Origin: Rahnella inusitata_A
GTDB lineage: Bacteria > Pseudomonadota > Gammaproteobacteria > Enterobacterales > Enterobacteriaceae
Direction of reading: 5' to 3'
Assembly: GCF_965118895.1 (NCBI RefSeq)
Contig: NZ_CBCPJJ010000009.1
Coordinates: 558,001 to 622,000 of the forward strand
DNA length: 64,000 nucleotides
The notes beneath the pieces were generated by a model. It was not told the origin of the DNA, did no database searches, and saw nothing but the letters and a program-made list of their open reading frames with translations. Every line of letters starts with the position of its first letter. The first letter of the stretch is position 1. A program made the translations under genes and the position numbers. Shown here in pieces: positions 17,357 through 26,144 of the stretch.

Positions 17357-18309
17357 GAGGTGGCTCCGGCGGTACGTTTAGCGGACGTTTTCAGACGCGG
17401 GTCGAGCAGCGGATAGAGCAAGTCGACCAGTAAATTGATGCCGACAAAGGCGGCGGCGGAAATCACCACAATCGCCTGTAATACAGCGACATCCTGATTA
17501 TTCACCGCCTGCTGCGTTAGCTGACCAAGACCGTTGAGGCCGAACACGGTTTCGGTGATAAGCGCCCCGGCAATCAGCTCACCGAACAGCAGGCCGGCAA
17601 TGGTCAGCGCGGGAAGTAAGGCGTTGCGCGCCACGTGACGCCACAGCACGCCGCTGCGGCTCGCCCCTTTAGCACGGGCGACGGCGACAAACGGCTGGGT
17701 CTGTACCTGATCGATACTGCGGATCAGGATTTGTGCCAGCGGCGCGGAAATCGGCACCGCCAGCGTCACGACCGGCAAAATCAGCCCGACCCACTCGCCG
17801 GGGTTAATCACCGGGATCCAGCGCAGATGGAAGGAGAAAATCTGGATGAGCACGATGCCCAGCCAGAAGGTCGGGATGGAAATAAACAGCGACGGCACTG
17901 ACTGCAACAGGTTTTTCAGCCAGCCGAAGTGCAGCAGGCTGGAGAGAAACGCCAGTGCAAAGGCCACCACGGCAGCCAGTGCAAAGCCAATCAGCGCCAG
18001 TCGCAGTGTCGGCGGGAAGTTGGTGCTGAGTAATTCAGTGACCGGTACGCCAGCCTGAATCGAATACCCCAAATCCCCGCGCAGAAAATTGCCCAGAGTG
18101 TGCAGATATTGCTGCACCAGCGGCACATCCGCACCGTACGCCGCGCGCATATCGGCGATTTGCGCCGGGCTTAATCCCATGTCCGGGTTTTGGAATTTAA
18201 TCAGAATCGCGTCGCCCGGCAGCACCTGCAACAGGATAAAGGAGACGGTAAACGCCGCCCACAACACCAGTAAAGCCTGACCCAGACGACCGCTCACGTA
18301 TCGGTTCAT
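17353..18309 (-). CDS. ABC transporter permease, DppB-like
   Basis: A 318-residue permease with an N-terminal membrane helix (RLGQALLVLWAAFTVSFILLQ), the conserved LPGDA motif, five further helices and an EAA loop (AVARAKGASRSGVLWRHVARNALLPAL). This is the OppB/DppB fold. Two adjacent ATG codons exist; the second (18309) sits 6 nt from AGGAG and the first (18312) only 3 nt, so I prefer the second. It lies 16 bp after the binding-protein gene and overlaps the DppC-like gene by 4 bp. Confidence 0.92.
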   Translation of the reverse strand: MNRYVSGRLGQALLVLWAAFTVSFILLQVLPGDAILIKFQNPDMGLSPAQIADMRAAYGADVPLVQQYLHTLGNFLRGDLGYSIQAGVPVTELLSTNFPPTLRLALIGFALAAVVAFALAFLSSLLHFGWLKNLLQSVPSLFISIPTFWLGIVLIQIFSFHLRWIPVINPGEWVGLILPVVTLAVPISAPLAQILIRSIDQVQTQPFVAVARAKGASRSGVLWRHVARNALLPALTIAGLLFGELIAGALITETVFGLNGLGQLTQQAVNNQDVAVLQAIVVISAAAFVGINLLVDLLYPLLDPRLKTSAKRTAGATS

Positions 18310-18325
18310 CATTCACTCCTGCCTG

Positions 18326-19966
18326 TTAATGCTTTTCCAGCCATGCGCCGTAGAAGCTCGGACGACCAACGGCTTCGAAATTCACGCCTTTCAGATACGG
18401 CGCACCGGCAAACACCTGCGGCTCTTCGAAAATGGGAATGATGTACGCCTGATCGAGCAGGTAGTTCTGCACGTCAGCGGTCAGCGCCAGACGTTTTTGC
18501 GGATCCACTTCTGCCGAAATAGCGGTCAGCAGGTCGTTAAGTTTGTCGTCGCGGAAACTTTTCACCTTGCTGCTCAGGCCACCTTTTTGCAGCAGCGCAT
18601 CTCGGTTAGTCGGGTAGAAAGAACTTTTGATGACATCGGGATCGGCGCGTCCCACTTCGACGACGTTAGCCGGTGTTTTTTCCGGATCCAGGTTATCCGC
18701 CACGCGGCTGCCTGCGTCACCGGCCAGAATGTTCAGCTTCGCGCCGACCTGGCTCCACTGCTGGGAAACCAGCTGCAACACCTCTTTGTTCTGCGGCTGC
18801 GGCAGGGATTCATAAATCGTCAGCGCCAGCGTTTTGCCATCTTTCTGACGGATGCCATTCGCGCCCGGTTTCCAGCCCGCTTCGTCGAGCAGCTTTTTGG
18901 CAAGCGTCGGGTCATAAGTCAGCTTATGGCTGAGATCGACGTAACCGGCGGCGGTTTTGGCAATGACAGAGGTGGCCTGCGGATAGTTTGGCGAGAAGAG
19001 GGTATCGACCACCTGTTTGCTGTTGGTGGCATGCAGCAGTGCCTGACGGACTTTGAGATCAGCGACCAGCGCGTTATCCGGGCGGAACGCGATGCCGTCG
19101 TTCACGCCCTTGGTTGGCGCGGCATAAATCGGGAAGTTCTGCTCTTTGGCCTGTTTTTCGTCATACGCCTGAACCTGACGGATGAAATCCGCCTGACCCG
19201 CCAGCAGCGCGCCGATGCGCACGCTGTCTTCGCCGGTGACGATCACTTTAATGCCGTCAAGATTGGCGCGGCCCTGCTGTTTGAGATTTTTCGGCCCCCA
19301 GTTGTACTCTTTGCGCGCGGTCAGATCGACTTCACGTCCGAGGGTTTCTTTGCTCACCACAAACGGGCCGGAGCCGATGATGTGTGTCGCATCGCCCAGC
19401 GCATCAAAATTGCGGTTCAGCGTGCTCAGTGAAACCAGCCCCGAGCCAATGGTGGCCGTCCCTTGCAGGAAGCCCGGAGAGGATTTTTTGAAATAGAACT
19501 TCACGGTCAGCGGATCGATCACTTCGCTGTGGTCGTAATTATTGATGACTTCGGACACCGGCAGATGATGCTCTTTGTTGCCCAGACCGTAGGTATCAAA
19601 GTTTTTGGCGACCGCGTTGGCGTCGAGCGGCGTGCCGTCGGAGAAAGTCACGCCCGGACGCAGTTTGAAGGTGTACTCGGTTTTGTCCGCGTTAAACGTC
19701 CAGGATTCAGCGATCCAGGGTTCCACTTCCAGCGTCTGCGGATTCTGATAAGTCAGTTTATCGGTGATCTGATTGAGAATGCCGCCGTTCGGGTAGAAAC
19801 CGCCCGCCGGAGGATAAAGGTTGGTGTGTGCCTGCTGTTCGAGATAAATCAGTGTTCCGCCCTGAACCGGTGCGCCGTCGGCGGCAAATACGGTGGACGT
19901 GCTGGCGAGAAGAATCCCTAAAGCCAGTGCGCGAGCGATGGCGCTTTTCCGGCGAATGTTTTGCAT
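18326..19966 (-). CDS. ABC transporter substrate-binding protein, family 5 (KPN_01854-type)
   Basis: A 546-residue periplasmic solute receptor of the peptide/nickel family (SBP_bac_5). It starts with a signal peptide (RRKSAIARALALGILLASTSTVFA|AD). The family features WIAESWTFNADKTEYTFKLRPGVTFSDGTPLDANAV and the C-terminal PQKRLALTADVQNYLLDQAYIIPI are clear. ATG 19966 is chosen because the signal peptide begins there and AAGGG lies upstream. It is the first gene of the operon with the luciferase-like enzyme. I recall a TIGRFAM family (KPN_01854) for this receptor, associated with the same monooxygenase; the ligand is not known to me. Confidence 0.9.
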   Translation of the reverse strand: MQNIRRKSAIARALALGILLASTSTVFAADGAPVQGGTLIYLEQQAHTNLYPPAGGFYPNGGILNQITDKLTYQNPQTLEVEPWIAESWTFNADKTEYTFKLRPGVTFSDGTPLDANAVAKNFDTYGLGNKEHHLPVSEVINNYDHSEVIDPLTVKFYFKKSSPGFLQGTATIGSGLVSLSTLNRNFDALGDATHIIGSGPFVVSKETLGREVDLTARKEYNWGPKNLKQQGRANLDGIKVIVTGEDSVRIGALLAGQADFIRQVQAYDEKQAKEQNFPIYAAPTKGVNDGIAFRPDNALVADLKVRQALLHATNSKQVVDTLFSPNYPQATSVIAKTAAGYVDLSHKLTYDPTLAKKLLDEAGWKPGANGIRQKDGKTLALTIYESLPQPQNKEVLQLVSQQWSQVGAKLNILAGDAGSRVADNLDPEKTPANVVEVGRADPDVIKSSFYPTNRDALLQKGGLSSKVKSFRDDKLNDLLTAISAEVDPQKRLALTADVQNYLLDQAYIIPIFEEPQVFAGAPYLKGVNFEAVGRPSFYGAWLEKH

Positions 19967-20114
19967 AGTTAACCCTTTTCTTATAGGCAGATGAATCACT
20001 TTTCCGTTCTCATAGAACGAAAGTGCTGGATCCATAACAAACCAATTTAAAGGGCAGGTGAACGAAGGAAATCTGCATTGCTTAGCTGGAAAACAGGAAT
20101 GGGGAGGACAGAAA

Positions 20115-20162
20115 GAAAAAAACCAGCGGCTAATCCGGACGGGTGGACCGGCTAACCGCTGG
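20115..20162 (-). terminator. rut operon terminator
   Basis: A long imperfect stem, CCAGCGG (20123-20129) with CCGCTGG (20156-20162) and further inner pairs, is followed on the minus strand by TTTTTTT. It lies about 40 bp after rutG and separates it from the ABC operon. Confidence 0.85.
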
Positions 20163-20202
20163 CGATCATCAAAAATGATGAGCTAAGGAGAAACTGAGGT
20201 CG

Positions 20203-21549
20203 TCAGTGATCTTTTAATGCAGCTTCTGTGCCAGTTTCTGAAACAGGCAACGTTTTTTCTTTGTTGCTGCGACTCAGGAAGGCATTGAGCAGGATTGCGC
20301 CGAAAGTTGCCGTGCCGATACCGCCCATACTGAAACCGCCAAGGCTCAGGGTAAAGTTGCCTGCGCCCAGTACCAGCGTCACCGCGACCATGATCAGATT
20401 GCCGTTAAGACCCAGATCCACCTGGTTTTGTACCCAGATGCGCGCGCCCGCTACCGCAATCAAGCCGAACACTACAATCGACGCGCCGCCAAGTACCGGG
20501 CCGGGAATGGTGTGGATCAGTGCACCAAATTTGGGCGAGAAGCCCAACACGATGGCAACAACGGCTGCTGCAACGAAAATCAGCGTGGAGTAAATTTTGG
20601 TGACCGCCATGACGCCGATGTTTTCCGCGTAAGTGGTGACGCCGGTACCGCCCGCCGAGGCGGAAAGTAACGTCGCCAGACCGTCGCCGACAAATGCGCG
20701 GCCCATATACGGGTCGAGGTTTTTGCCGGTCATACCGGCGACCGCTTTAATGTGGCCGAGGTTTTCTGCCACCAGAATCACCGCCACCGGCGCTATCATC
20801 AGCATGGCGTGCGAGCTGAACACCGGCGTGGTAATGGTTGGAACGCCAAACCATGGCGCCTGCGCCACGGCAGAGAAGTCTACCGGCGCGCCGAGCCCCA
20901 GTCCGTTGGTCACTACCATGTAAATCAGGTACGCGGCGATTAGGCCGAGTAACAGCAACAGGCGTTGCACCAGACCGCGCGTGAACACGGCGACAGAGCC
21001 GATGCACAGCACGGTCACCACCGCCATCCAGCTGTCAAAAGAAGAGGCAGACACGCTGTTGATGGCGATGGGCGCGAGGTTCAGACCTATCGCCATCACT
21101 ACCGCACCGGTCACCACCGGCGGCATCAGGCGTTCAATCCAGCGCGTGCCCACCGCCATTACCACAAAGCCTATCAGCGTATACACCACGCCGCAGGCAA
21201 TAATCCCGCCTAGCGCCACGCCGATATTCGGGTTGGCGCCGTGGCCGCTGTAGCCGGTCACCGCGATCACCAGCCCGACAAATGCCGCGCTGGAACCGAG
21301 ATAACTGGGAACGCGCCCGCCGACCACCAGGAAGAACAGCAGGGTGCCGATGCCTGACATCAGGATCGCCATATTGGCGTCGAAACCCATCAGCAGGGGC
21401 ATCAGTACCGTGGCACCAAACATTGCCACCGTATGTTGCAGCCCCATCACCACGGTCGGCCCTAACGGCAGCCGCTCTTCCGGAGCGATCACTGCGCCAT
21501 CTAAATTGCCTTCTCTTTTACGCCATGTTGGAAAGTAAGTGTTTGCCAT
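20203..21549 (-). CDS. rutG: RutG, uracil permease (NCS2 family)
   Basis: A 448-residue NCS2 nucleobase:cation symporter with about 14 hydrophobic segments. GLQHTVAMFGATVLMPLLMGFD near the N-terminus and the substrate-site motif LVAENLGHIKAVAGMTG (with the conserved Glu), followed by GGTGVTTYAENIGVMAVT, are diagnostic. It is the last gene of rutABCDEFG and matches RutG in position and length (E. coli 442 aa). It imports uracil, the substrate of RutA. A terminator follows about 40 bp downstream. Confidence 0.95.
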   Translation of the reverse strand: MANTYFPTWRKREGNLDGAVIAPEERLPLGPTVVMGLQHTVAMFGATVLMPLLMGFDANMAILMSGIGTLLFFLVVGGRVPSYLGSSAAFVGLVIAVTGYSGHGANPNIGVALGGIIACGVVYTLIGFVVMAVGTRWIERLMPPVVTGAVVMAIGLNLAPIAINSVSASSFDSWMAVVTVLCIGSVAVFTRGLVQRLLLLLGLIAAYLIYMVVTNGLGLGAPVDFSAVAQAPWFGVPTITTPVFSSHAMLMIAPVAVILVAENLGHIKAVAGMTGKNLDPYMGRAFVGDGLATLLSASAGGTGVTTYAENIGVMAVTKIYSTLIFVAAAVVAIVLGFSPKFGALIHTIPGPVLGGASIVVFGLIAVAGARIWVQNQVDLGLNGNLIMVAVTLVLGAGNFTLSLGGFSMGGIGTATFGAILLNAFLSRSNKEKTLPVSETGTEAALKDH

Positions 21550-21573
21550 GCTGTGTTCCCTAATCAGGTTAAA

Positions 21574-22137
21574 TTAACAGGCAGACTGACGCATCAGCGG
21601 GTGATAGCGGCGGTCGAAATACACCAGTCCGTGGCGTTCGTCGTTACGTCGCAGCGCGACGGCTTCACAGATAAGAATGTCATGGGTACCGACGGTGGTA
21701 ACCTGTGTGACTTTGCAGTCAAACGACACCAGTGCATCGGTCAGAACGGGCGATCCGGTGGCAAGGCGTGCCCACTCGGCGGCTTCGAAGCGTTGCTCCA
21801 TGGGCGTTTTTCCGCCGAACAGGTTGGACAACGATTCATGGCAATCCGCCAGCGTGTTCACGCACAGCACCTGATTCTCCTTAAACACCGGGTACACCGA
21901 GGCGGAACGGTTGAGGCATACCAGCAACGTTGGCGGTGAGTCGGTGACGCTGCACACGGCGGAGGCGGTGAATCCGGCACGGCCTGCGTGGCCGTCGGTA
22001 GTGATGATGTTCACGGCGGAACCGAGGTGCGCCATTGCATCGCGGTACTCCATTTTGTCGACGGCAGCTTTTTTCTCAACGGCGTTGGGCGTGGCGGGTG
22101 CAACAGGTAAATCCACAGCATTCAGGGTGGTTTGCAT
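21574..22137 (-). CDS. rutF: RutF, FMN reductase (NADH)
   Basis: A 187-residue flavin reductase-like protein. The core YRDAMAHLGSAVNIITTDGHAGRAGFTASAVCSVTDSPPTLLVCLN is the flavin-binding region of the FRD family, and the C-terminal GLVYFDRRYHPL is typical of RutF. It supplies reduced FMN to RutA. The first about 25 residues are variable, so a later start at MEYRDAM (residue 30) is possible but the ATG at 22137 keeps family length. It is 24 bp upstream of rutG and 29 bp after rutE. Confidence 0.93.
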   Translation of the reverse strand: MQTTLNAVDLPVAPATPNAVEKKAAVDKMEYRDAMAHLGSAVNIITTDGHAGRAGFTASAVCSVTDSPPTLLVCLNRSASVYPVFKENQVLCVNTLADCHESLSNLFGGKTPMEQRFEAAEWARLATGSPVLTDALVSFDCKVTQVTTVGTHDILICEAVALRRNDERHGLVYFDRRYHPLMRQSAC

Positions 22138-22166
22138 GATCGGATCCTCAGAGTTCTGTCAGTGAC

Positions 22167-22757
22167 TTACAGCACGCGGCAGGCGCGGTCGAAATCAAGT
22201 CGCGGCGCGCGCGGATACACTTTGCTGGTATCGCCGTAACCGATGTTAATCAGAAAATTGGATTTCCAGCCGGTGTCCGCCAGGAAGGTTTCATCCACTT
22301 TGGCATTGTCAAAACCGGACATCGGGCCGGTATCGAGCCCCAGCGAGCGGCAAGCGAGGATCAGGTACGCTGCCTGCAAACTGCTGTTGCGAAACGCCGT
22401 AGCGTGCGCCAGTTCCGGGCTGGAGGTGAACCACGACCGGGCATCGCCGGAGGGGAACAGTTCGGGCAGCAGCTCATAAAACGCCGGATCCCAGGCAACG
22501 ATCGCCGTAACCGGCGCGGTCAGGGTTTTTTTCAGATTTCCGCTGGATAACGCCGGTGCCAGTTTCTCTTTGGCTTGCGCGCTCTGAATAAACACGATGC
22601 GCACCGGGCTGCAGTTGGCGGAGGTCGGCCCCATGCGTGCCAGATCATAAATTGTTTTCAGCTGTTCACCGGTGACCGGTTTGTTCTGCCAGCCATTGTG
22701 GGTGCGGGCTTCGGTGAATAAAGTCGCCAGTGCGCTGGCGGTTAATGCTTCGGCCAT
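22167..22757 (-). CDS. rutE: RutE, nitroreductase-family malonic semialdehyde reductase
   Basis: A 196-residue flavin-dependent nitroreductase-fold protein. It contains FTEARTHNGWQNKPVTGEQLKTIYDLARMGPTSANCSPVRIVF and ends with FLINIGYGDTSKVYPRAPRLDFDRAC, both closely resembling RutE. In the Rut pathway RutE (with YdfG) reduces malonic semialdehyde to 3-hydroxypropionate. Its start overlaps the rutD 3' end by 16 bp. Confidence 0.94.
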   Translation of the reverse strand: MAEALTASALATLFTEARTHNGWQNKPVTGEQLKTIYDLARMGPTSANCSPVRIVFIQSAQAKEKLAPALSSGNLKKTLTAPVTAIVAWDPAFYELLPELFPSGDARSWFTSSPELAHATAFRNSSLQAAYLILACRSLGLDTGPMSGFDNAKVDETFLADTGWKSNFLINIGYGDTSKVYPRAPRLDFDRACRVL

Positions 22758-23581
22758 GATGTCTCCGTGGGCAGGCGGCTGGACGGTGTGGCCGTGTTTT
22801 GCGATGAATGCCGTAGCAGCCAGTCCAGTAAAATAGGGTTAAACGTATCGGGATCGGTCACGCTCATTGCATGGCCGCCGTATAACATTTGCGTGTGTTC
22901 GCCGTTGGGCAAACGGGCGGCGAGATCGGCGGAACGCATCCACGGCACCAGCAAATCATCCTTGCAGCTCAATGCCAGCGTCGGGGCGATCACCTGCCCG
23001 AGCGTTTCGCTCAGATCGGATGCCATCAGCGCCTGTAAGCGGTGCAGCAGGTTTTCCATCCCCTGAAAATTCGCCACCTGATGCTGGCGCTCCTCTTGCA
23101 ACAATGCTTCGTTTTCAGAAAGCCAGTCGCCGGGATACAGAAACAGCGGCTGCGCCTGCACGTAGGCGTCGACGCCGCTGTTGAGCAGCAGATTCTGGCG
23201 TACTTCAAAGCAGCGGCGGGTCTGGCTGTCGAGCTTTGTCCAGCCGTTGATCACCACCAGGCTTTGCAGCAGCGCCGGATAACGCAGGGCCAGGTGCAGG
23301 CCGATAATGCCGCCAAGCGCGTGACCGACCAGATGACAGCGGCTGACGTCCAGTTCGTTGAGCAGCCCTGCCAGTTCGTCCGCCATATCTTCCATCCGGT
23401 AACCGGCAGGGACGCTGCCCTGACTGACGCCGGTGCCGTGTTGGTCATAGACCACCACGCGGAAATGCGCATTCAGCATCGGGAGTTGTGGCTGCCAGAA
23501 ACTGCCCGAACCGCCGAGGCCGGAGGAGAGAACGACGGTTTCGGCATCTGCATTTTTCTTACCTGACACCTTGTAATACAT
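22742..23581 (-). CDS. rutD: RutD, alpha/beta hydrolase (aminoacrylate hydrolase)
   Basis: A 279-residue alpha/beta-hydrolase. LSSGLGGSGSFWQPQLPML holds the oxyanion loop. In place of a serine nucleophile elbow GxSxG the sequence reads LVGHALGGIIGLHLAL, with alanine where serine would stand, which is how I recall RutD from E. coli. A C-terminal histidine lies in YGGHAMSVTDPDTF. The family is assigned to hydrolysis of 3-aminoacrylate or its carbamate in uracil breakdown. It is 9 bp downstream of rutC. Confidence 0.93.
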   Translation of the reverse strand: MYYKVSGKKNADAETVVLSSGLGGSGSFWQPQLPMLNAHFRVVVYDQHGTGVSQGSVPAGYRMEDMADELAGLLNELDVSRCHLVGHALGGIIGLHLALRYPALLQSLVVINGWTKLDSQTRRCFEVRQNLLLNSGVDAYVQAQPLFLYPGDWLSENEALLQEERQHQVANFQGMENLLHRLQALMASDLSETLGQVIAPTLALSCKDDLLVPWMRSADLAARLPNGEHTQMLYGGHAMSVTDPDTFNPILLDWLLRHSSQNTATPSSRLPTETSWPKH

Positions 23582-23590
23582 AGCGTTACC

Positions 23591-23980
23591 TCATTGCTTA
23601 CCGAGATGAGCAATCGACGCGATTTCAATCAGTGCACCAGGTTTGACCAGCCCGCACTGAATGCAGAACCGCGCCGGTTTTTCGCCGGGGAAATACTCCG
23701 CGTAAACCAGATTCACCGCCGCGTAGTTCGCCCAGTCGGTGATGAAAATCGAGTTCATGGTGACGTCATCCATCGTGCCGCCCGCGGTTTCAATCACGCT
23801 TTTAATGATCTCCAGCACATGGCGGGTTTGTGCCGCGGCGTCTCCCAGATGCACGACGTTATTGTCTTTATCGAACGGCAGCGTGCCGGAGACATACACC
23901 ACGCCATCGGCCAGCGTGCCCGGAACAAAAGGTGCCAGAGGAACGCCGGTACCGGCTGGGATAATTGCACTTTTAGGCAT
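23591..23980 (-). CDS. rutC: RutC, RidA-family protein (3-aminoacrylate deaminase)
   Basis: A 129-residue YjgF/YER057c/RidA protein (E. coli RutC 128 aa). It begins MPKSAIIPAGTGVPLAPFVPG and has the RidA features YVSGTLPFD and PARFCIQCGLVKPGALIEIASIAHLGK, where the arginine and glutamate form the substrate site. The frame is open much further upstream, but the start at ATG 23980 is set by family alignment and the AAGGAA upstream. It promotes deamination of 3-aminoacrylate in uracil catabolism. Confidence 0.94.
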   Translation of the reverse strand: MPKSAIIPAGTGVPLAPFVPGTLADGVVYVSGTLPFDKDNNVVHLGDAAAQTRHVLEIIKSVIETAGGTMDDVTMNSIFITDWANYAAVNLVYAEYFPGEKPARFCIQCGLVKPGALIEIASIAHLGKQ

Positions 23981-24005
23981 ACGAATTTTCCTTATCTGCT
24001 GCCGG

Positions 24006-24773
24006 TCAGGCTGCGTTTTGTTCAGATTTGTAACCCACCGCATCGCAGAAACTGCGTACGTCCGACACCCAGCCGAAGAAGGTTTCGATATTGTAGATCG
24101 CCGCTTTTTGCGCAAACTCCGGGCCGGCCTGATGGGTAGCGTCTTCCAGTACCACGCCGAAATACTCAAGGAAGAAACCGTCGCGCAGCGTGGATTCAAC
24201 GCACACGTTGGTAGCGATGCCGGTGAAGACCAGATGATGAATGCCGTAGCTGCGCAGCAGGCTGTCGAGTTGAGTGTTGAAGAACCCGCTGTAACGCGGT
24301 TTTGGCAGCACGATATCGCCTGGCTGCGGCTGGAGTTCATCCACCAAATCGTAATCCCAGTCGCCTTTCGCCAGCAGTTTGCCCATCAGCTCAGGGCGCT
24401 TGCGCATGGTTTTCAGTGCATTGGATTTGTGGAAGTTGGGCGAACCTGGACCGCCTGCTTCGACGTACTGATTGTCCCAGCCGTTCTGGAAGAAAATCAC
24501 TTTAATGCCCGCGGCACGCGCGGCGGTAATCGCCACTTTGATGTTGGCAATCACCGGTGCAGTGGCGGAAACGTCAAAACCTGCCAGATCAAGATAGCCG
24601 CCCTGTGACGCGTAAGCATTCTGCATATCCACGACGATCAACGCCGTTTGCTGCGGGGTGAAGGCGATGGCTTCCGGACGGGCAGTGAGAATAGTTTCAT
24701 CGCCGGTATTTTTCGGCTCGCGGCGGACAACCGTCTGATTTTCAACCGCTTTAGGTTTCTCAAAAACAGTCAT
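24006..24773 (-). CDS. rutB: RutB, ureidoacrylate amidohydrolase
   Basis: A 255-residue isochorismatase-fold cysteine hydrolase. The catalytic triad is visible as Asp49 (VVDMQN), Lys158 (LPKPRYSGF) and Cys191 (GIATNVCVEST). It hydrolyses the ureidoacrylate produced by RutA, releasing carbamate, which breaks down to ammonia and CO2. The N-terminus is about 20-25 residues longer than I recall for E. coli RutB. Its start overlaps the rutA stop by one base (TAATG), indicating coupling. Confidence 0.95.
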   Translation of the reverse strand: MTVFEKPKAVENQTVVRREPKNTGDETILTARPEAIAFTPQQTALIVVDMQNAYASQGGYLDLAGFDVSATAPVIANIKVAITAARAAGIKVIFFQNGWDNQYVEAGGPGSPNFHKSNALKTMRKRPELMGKLLAKGDWDYDLVDELQPQPGDIVLPKPRYSGFFNTQLDSLLRSYGIHHLVFTGIATNVCVESTLRDGFFLEYFGVVLEDATHQAGPEFAQKAAIYNIETFFGWVSDVRSFCDAVGYKSEQNAA

Positions 24774-25864
24774 TACGCGACCTCTTTCTGTTCTGCCGCG
24801 ATATGCTGGCGGGTTTTCATTAATGGCTGAATGTAGCGGCCGAAGTTTTCAATGCCTTCGACGAAATCATCAAAGGTCAGCAGAATGCCTTCTGCGCCAG
24901 GCACGGTGTCGATTTCATCGAGCATTTTGGCGACGCTGGCGTAAGAACCGACCAGCGTGCCCATGTTGATATTGACCGCAGAAGTCGGGTCAGCCATCTG
25001 GCGCACGTTGGTGTCCGCACCGGATTTAGTATCTTTGCTGCTCTGATCGGTGAGCCATGCCAGCGCATCGGCATCGGCGCCGGATTTATACAGCTCCCAT
25101 TTGGCGCGGGCGGCGGCGTCGGTTTCATCGGCGATAATCATAAACAGCACGTAAGAAGAGACGTCGCGACCTTCGGCTTCTGCGGCGGTTTTCATACGGG
25201 CGGCGGTCGGTGCGAAAGCGGTCGGCGTGTTGACGCCTTTGCCGAAGCAGAAGTTGAAGTCAGCGTGTTTGGCGGAGAACGCCATGCCTGCGTCGCTTTG
25301 TCCGGCGCAGATGACTTTCATTTCGGCCTGCGGGCGCGGGCTGACGCGGCAGTCGTCCATCTTGAAGAACTCGCCGTCGAGCGTGCAGTGGCCGGTGCCC
25401 CACAGATCGCGCAGCACGCTGACGTATTCGGTCAGGTAATCATAGCGGCGGCTGAAATAGTCATCGCCCGGCCACATGCCCATCTGCTCGTATTCCGGTT
25501 TCTGCCAGCCGGTGACAACGTTGACGCCAAAACGGCCGTTGGAGATGGAGTCGATAGTCGCCGCCATGCGTGCCACGATAGCCGGTGGCATCACCAGTGT
25601 GGCGGCTGTGGCGTAGAGCTGGATGCGGGAGGTCACGGCGGCGAGGCCTGCCATCAACGTGAACGACTCCATATTGTGTTCCCAGAACTCGGTTTTGCCG
25701 CCGAAGCCACGCAGTTTGATCATCGACAGCGCGAAATCGAAATTGTAGTGCTCGGCTTTTTGCACGATGGTTTTGTTCAGTTCGAAAGTCGGTTTGTACT
25801 GCGGCGCGGTTTCAGAAATCAACCAGCCGTTGTTACCGATAGGAATAAAGACGCCGATTTTCAT
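24773..25864 (-). CDS. rutA: RutA, pyrimidine monooxygenase
   Basis: A 363-residue luciferase-like flavin monooxygenase and the first gene of rutABCDEFG. MKIGVFIPIGNNGWLIS, NVVTGWQKPEYEQMGMWPGDDYF and the CAGQSDAGMAFSAKHADF stretch are typical of RutA. It opens the uracil ring between N3 and C4 using FMNH2 and O2, giving ureidoacrylate (through a peroxy intermediate). AGGTGAGC precedes the ATG. Upstream on the minus strand is a GG-N10-GC sigma-54 promoter, consistent with nitrogen control of the operon. Confidence 0.96.
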   Translation of the reverse strand: MKIGVFIPIGNNGWLISETAPQYKPTFELNKTIVQKAEHYNFDFALSMIKLRGFGGKTEFWEHNMESFTLMAGLAAVTSRIQLYATAATLVMPPAIVARMAATIDSISNGRFGVNVVTGWQKPEYEQMGMWPGDDYFSRRYDYLTEYVSVLRDLWGTGHCTLDGEFFKMDDCRVSPRPQAEMKVICAGQSDAGMAFSAKHADFNFCFGKGVNTPTAFAPTAARMKTAAEAEGRDVSSYVLFMIIADETDAAARAKWELYKSGADADALAWLTDQSSKDTKSGADTNVRQMADPTSAVNINMGTLVGSYASVAKMLDEIDTVPGAEGILLTFDDFVEGIENFGRYIQPLMKTRQHIAAEQKEVA

Positions 25865-25994
25865 AGCTCACCTCATGACAGATTTTTGAAAATTAGAGAT
25901 CAAAACAAGGGCTTGCGAAATTCTCTGCGCGGCTTGAGTGCGTCCTGCGGGTTCCGAATTGCACCGGGCTGAAATTTCCTGACGTGAGGACTAT

Positions 25995-26010
25995 TGCAAA
26001 GGGGATGCCA
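25995..26010 (-). promoter_or_regulatory. Sigma-54 promoter of the rut operon
   Basis: On the minus strand TGGCATCCCCTTTGCA matches the -24/-12 consensus TGGCAC-N5-TTGCW with exact GG-N10-GC spacing. Transcription would start about 120 bp upstream of rutA. The E. coli rut operon is under NtrC control, which agrees. Confidence 0.8.
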
Positions 26011-26069
26011 CTTTTATAATCGCCATGATATTCAGTAAGTTAAAAAATCATTTCGGTTTGAGGTGGAGC

Positions 26070-26098
26070 AGATGGTCTATTTCAGACCATCTGGTCAA
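26070..26098. promoter_or_regulatory. RutR operator region
   Basis: CAGACCATCTGGTCAA (26083-26098) matches the RutR consensus TTGACCAnnTGGTCAA except at the first two bases. It overlaps a perfect 9-bp inverted repeat AGATGGTCT (26070-26078) / AGACCATCT (26084-26092). It sits between the rutA sigma-54 promoter and rutR. Confidence 0.8.
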
Positions 26099-26125
26099 AA
26101 CTAACTGCACGTAAATCAGGCAGGA

Positions 26126-26144
26126 TTGAACAGAAATGGTGCAA
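26126..26144. promoter_or_regulatory. NtrC-binding site candidate for rut
   Basis: TTGAACAGAAATGGTGCAA differs at one arm position from the NtrC form TTGCAC-N7-GTGCAA. It lies about 115 bp upstream of the sigma-54 element, a usual enhancer distance. A weaker half-site, TGCACGTAAATCAGGCA, lies at 26106-26122. Confidence 0.65.

Noticed and set aside
18329..19432. 367-codon frame antisense to the substrate-binding protein
   Set aside because: It is a codon-bias shadow of a certain gene, with no ribosome-binding site or known motif.
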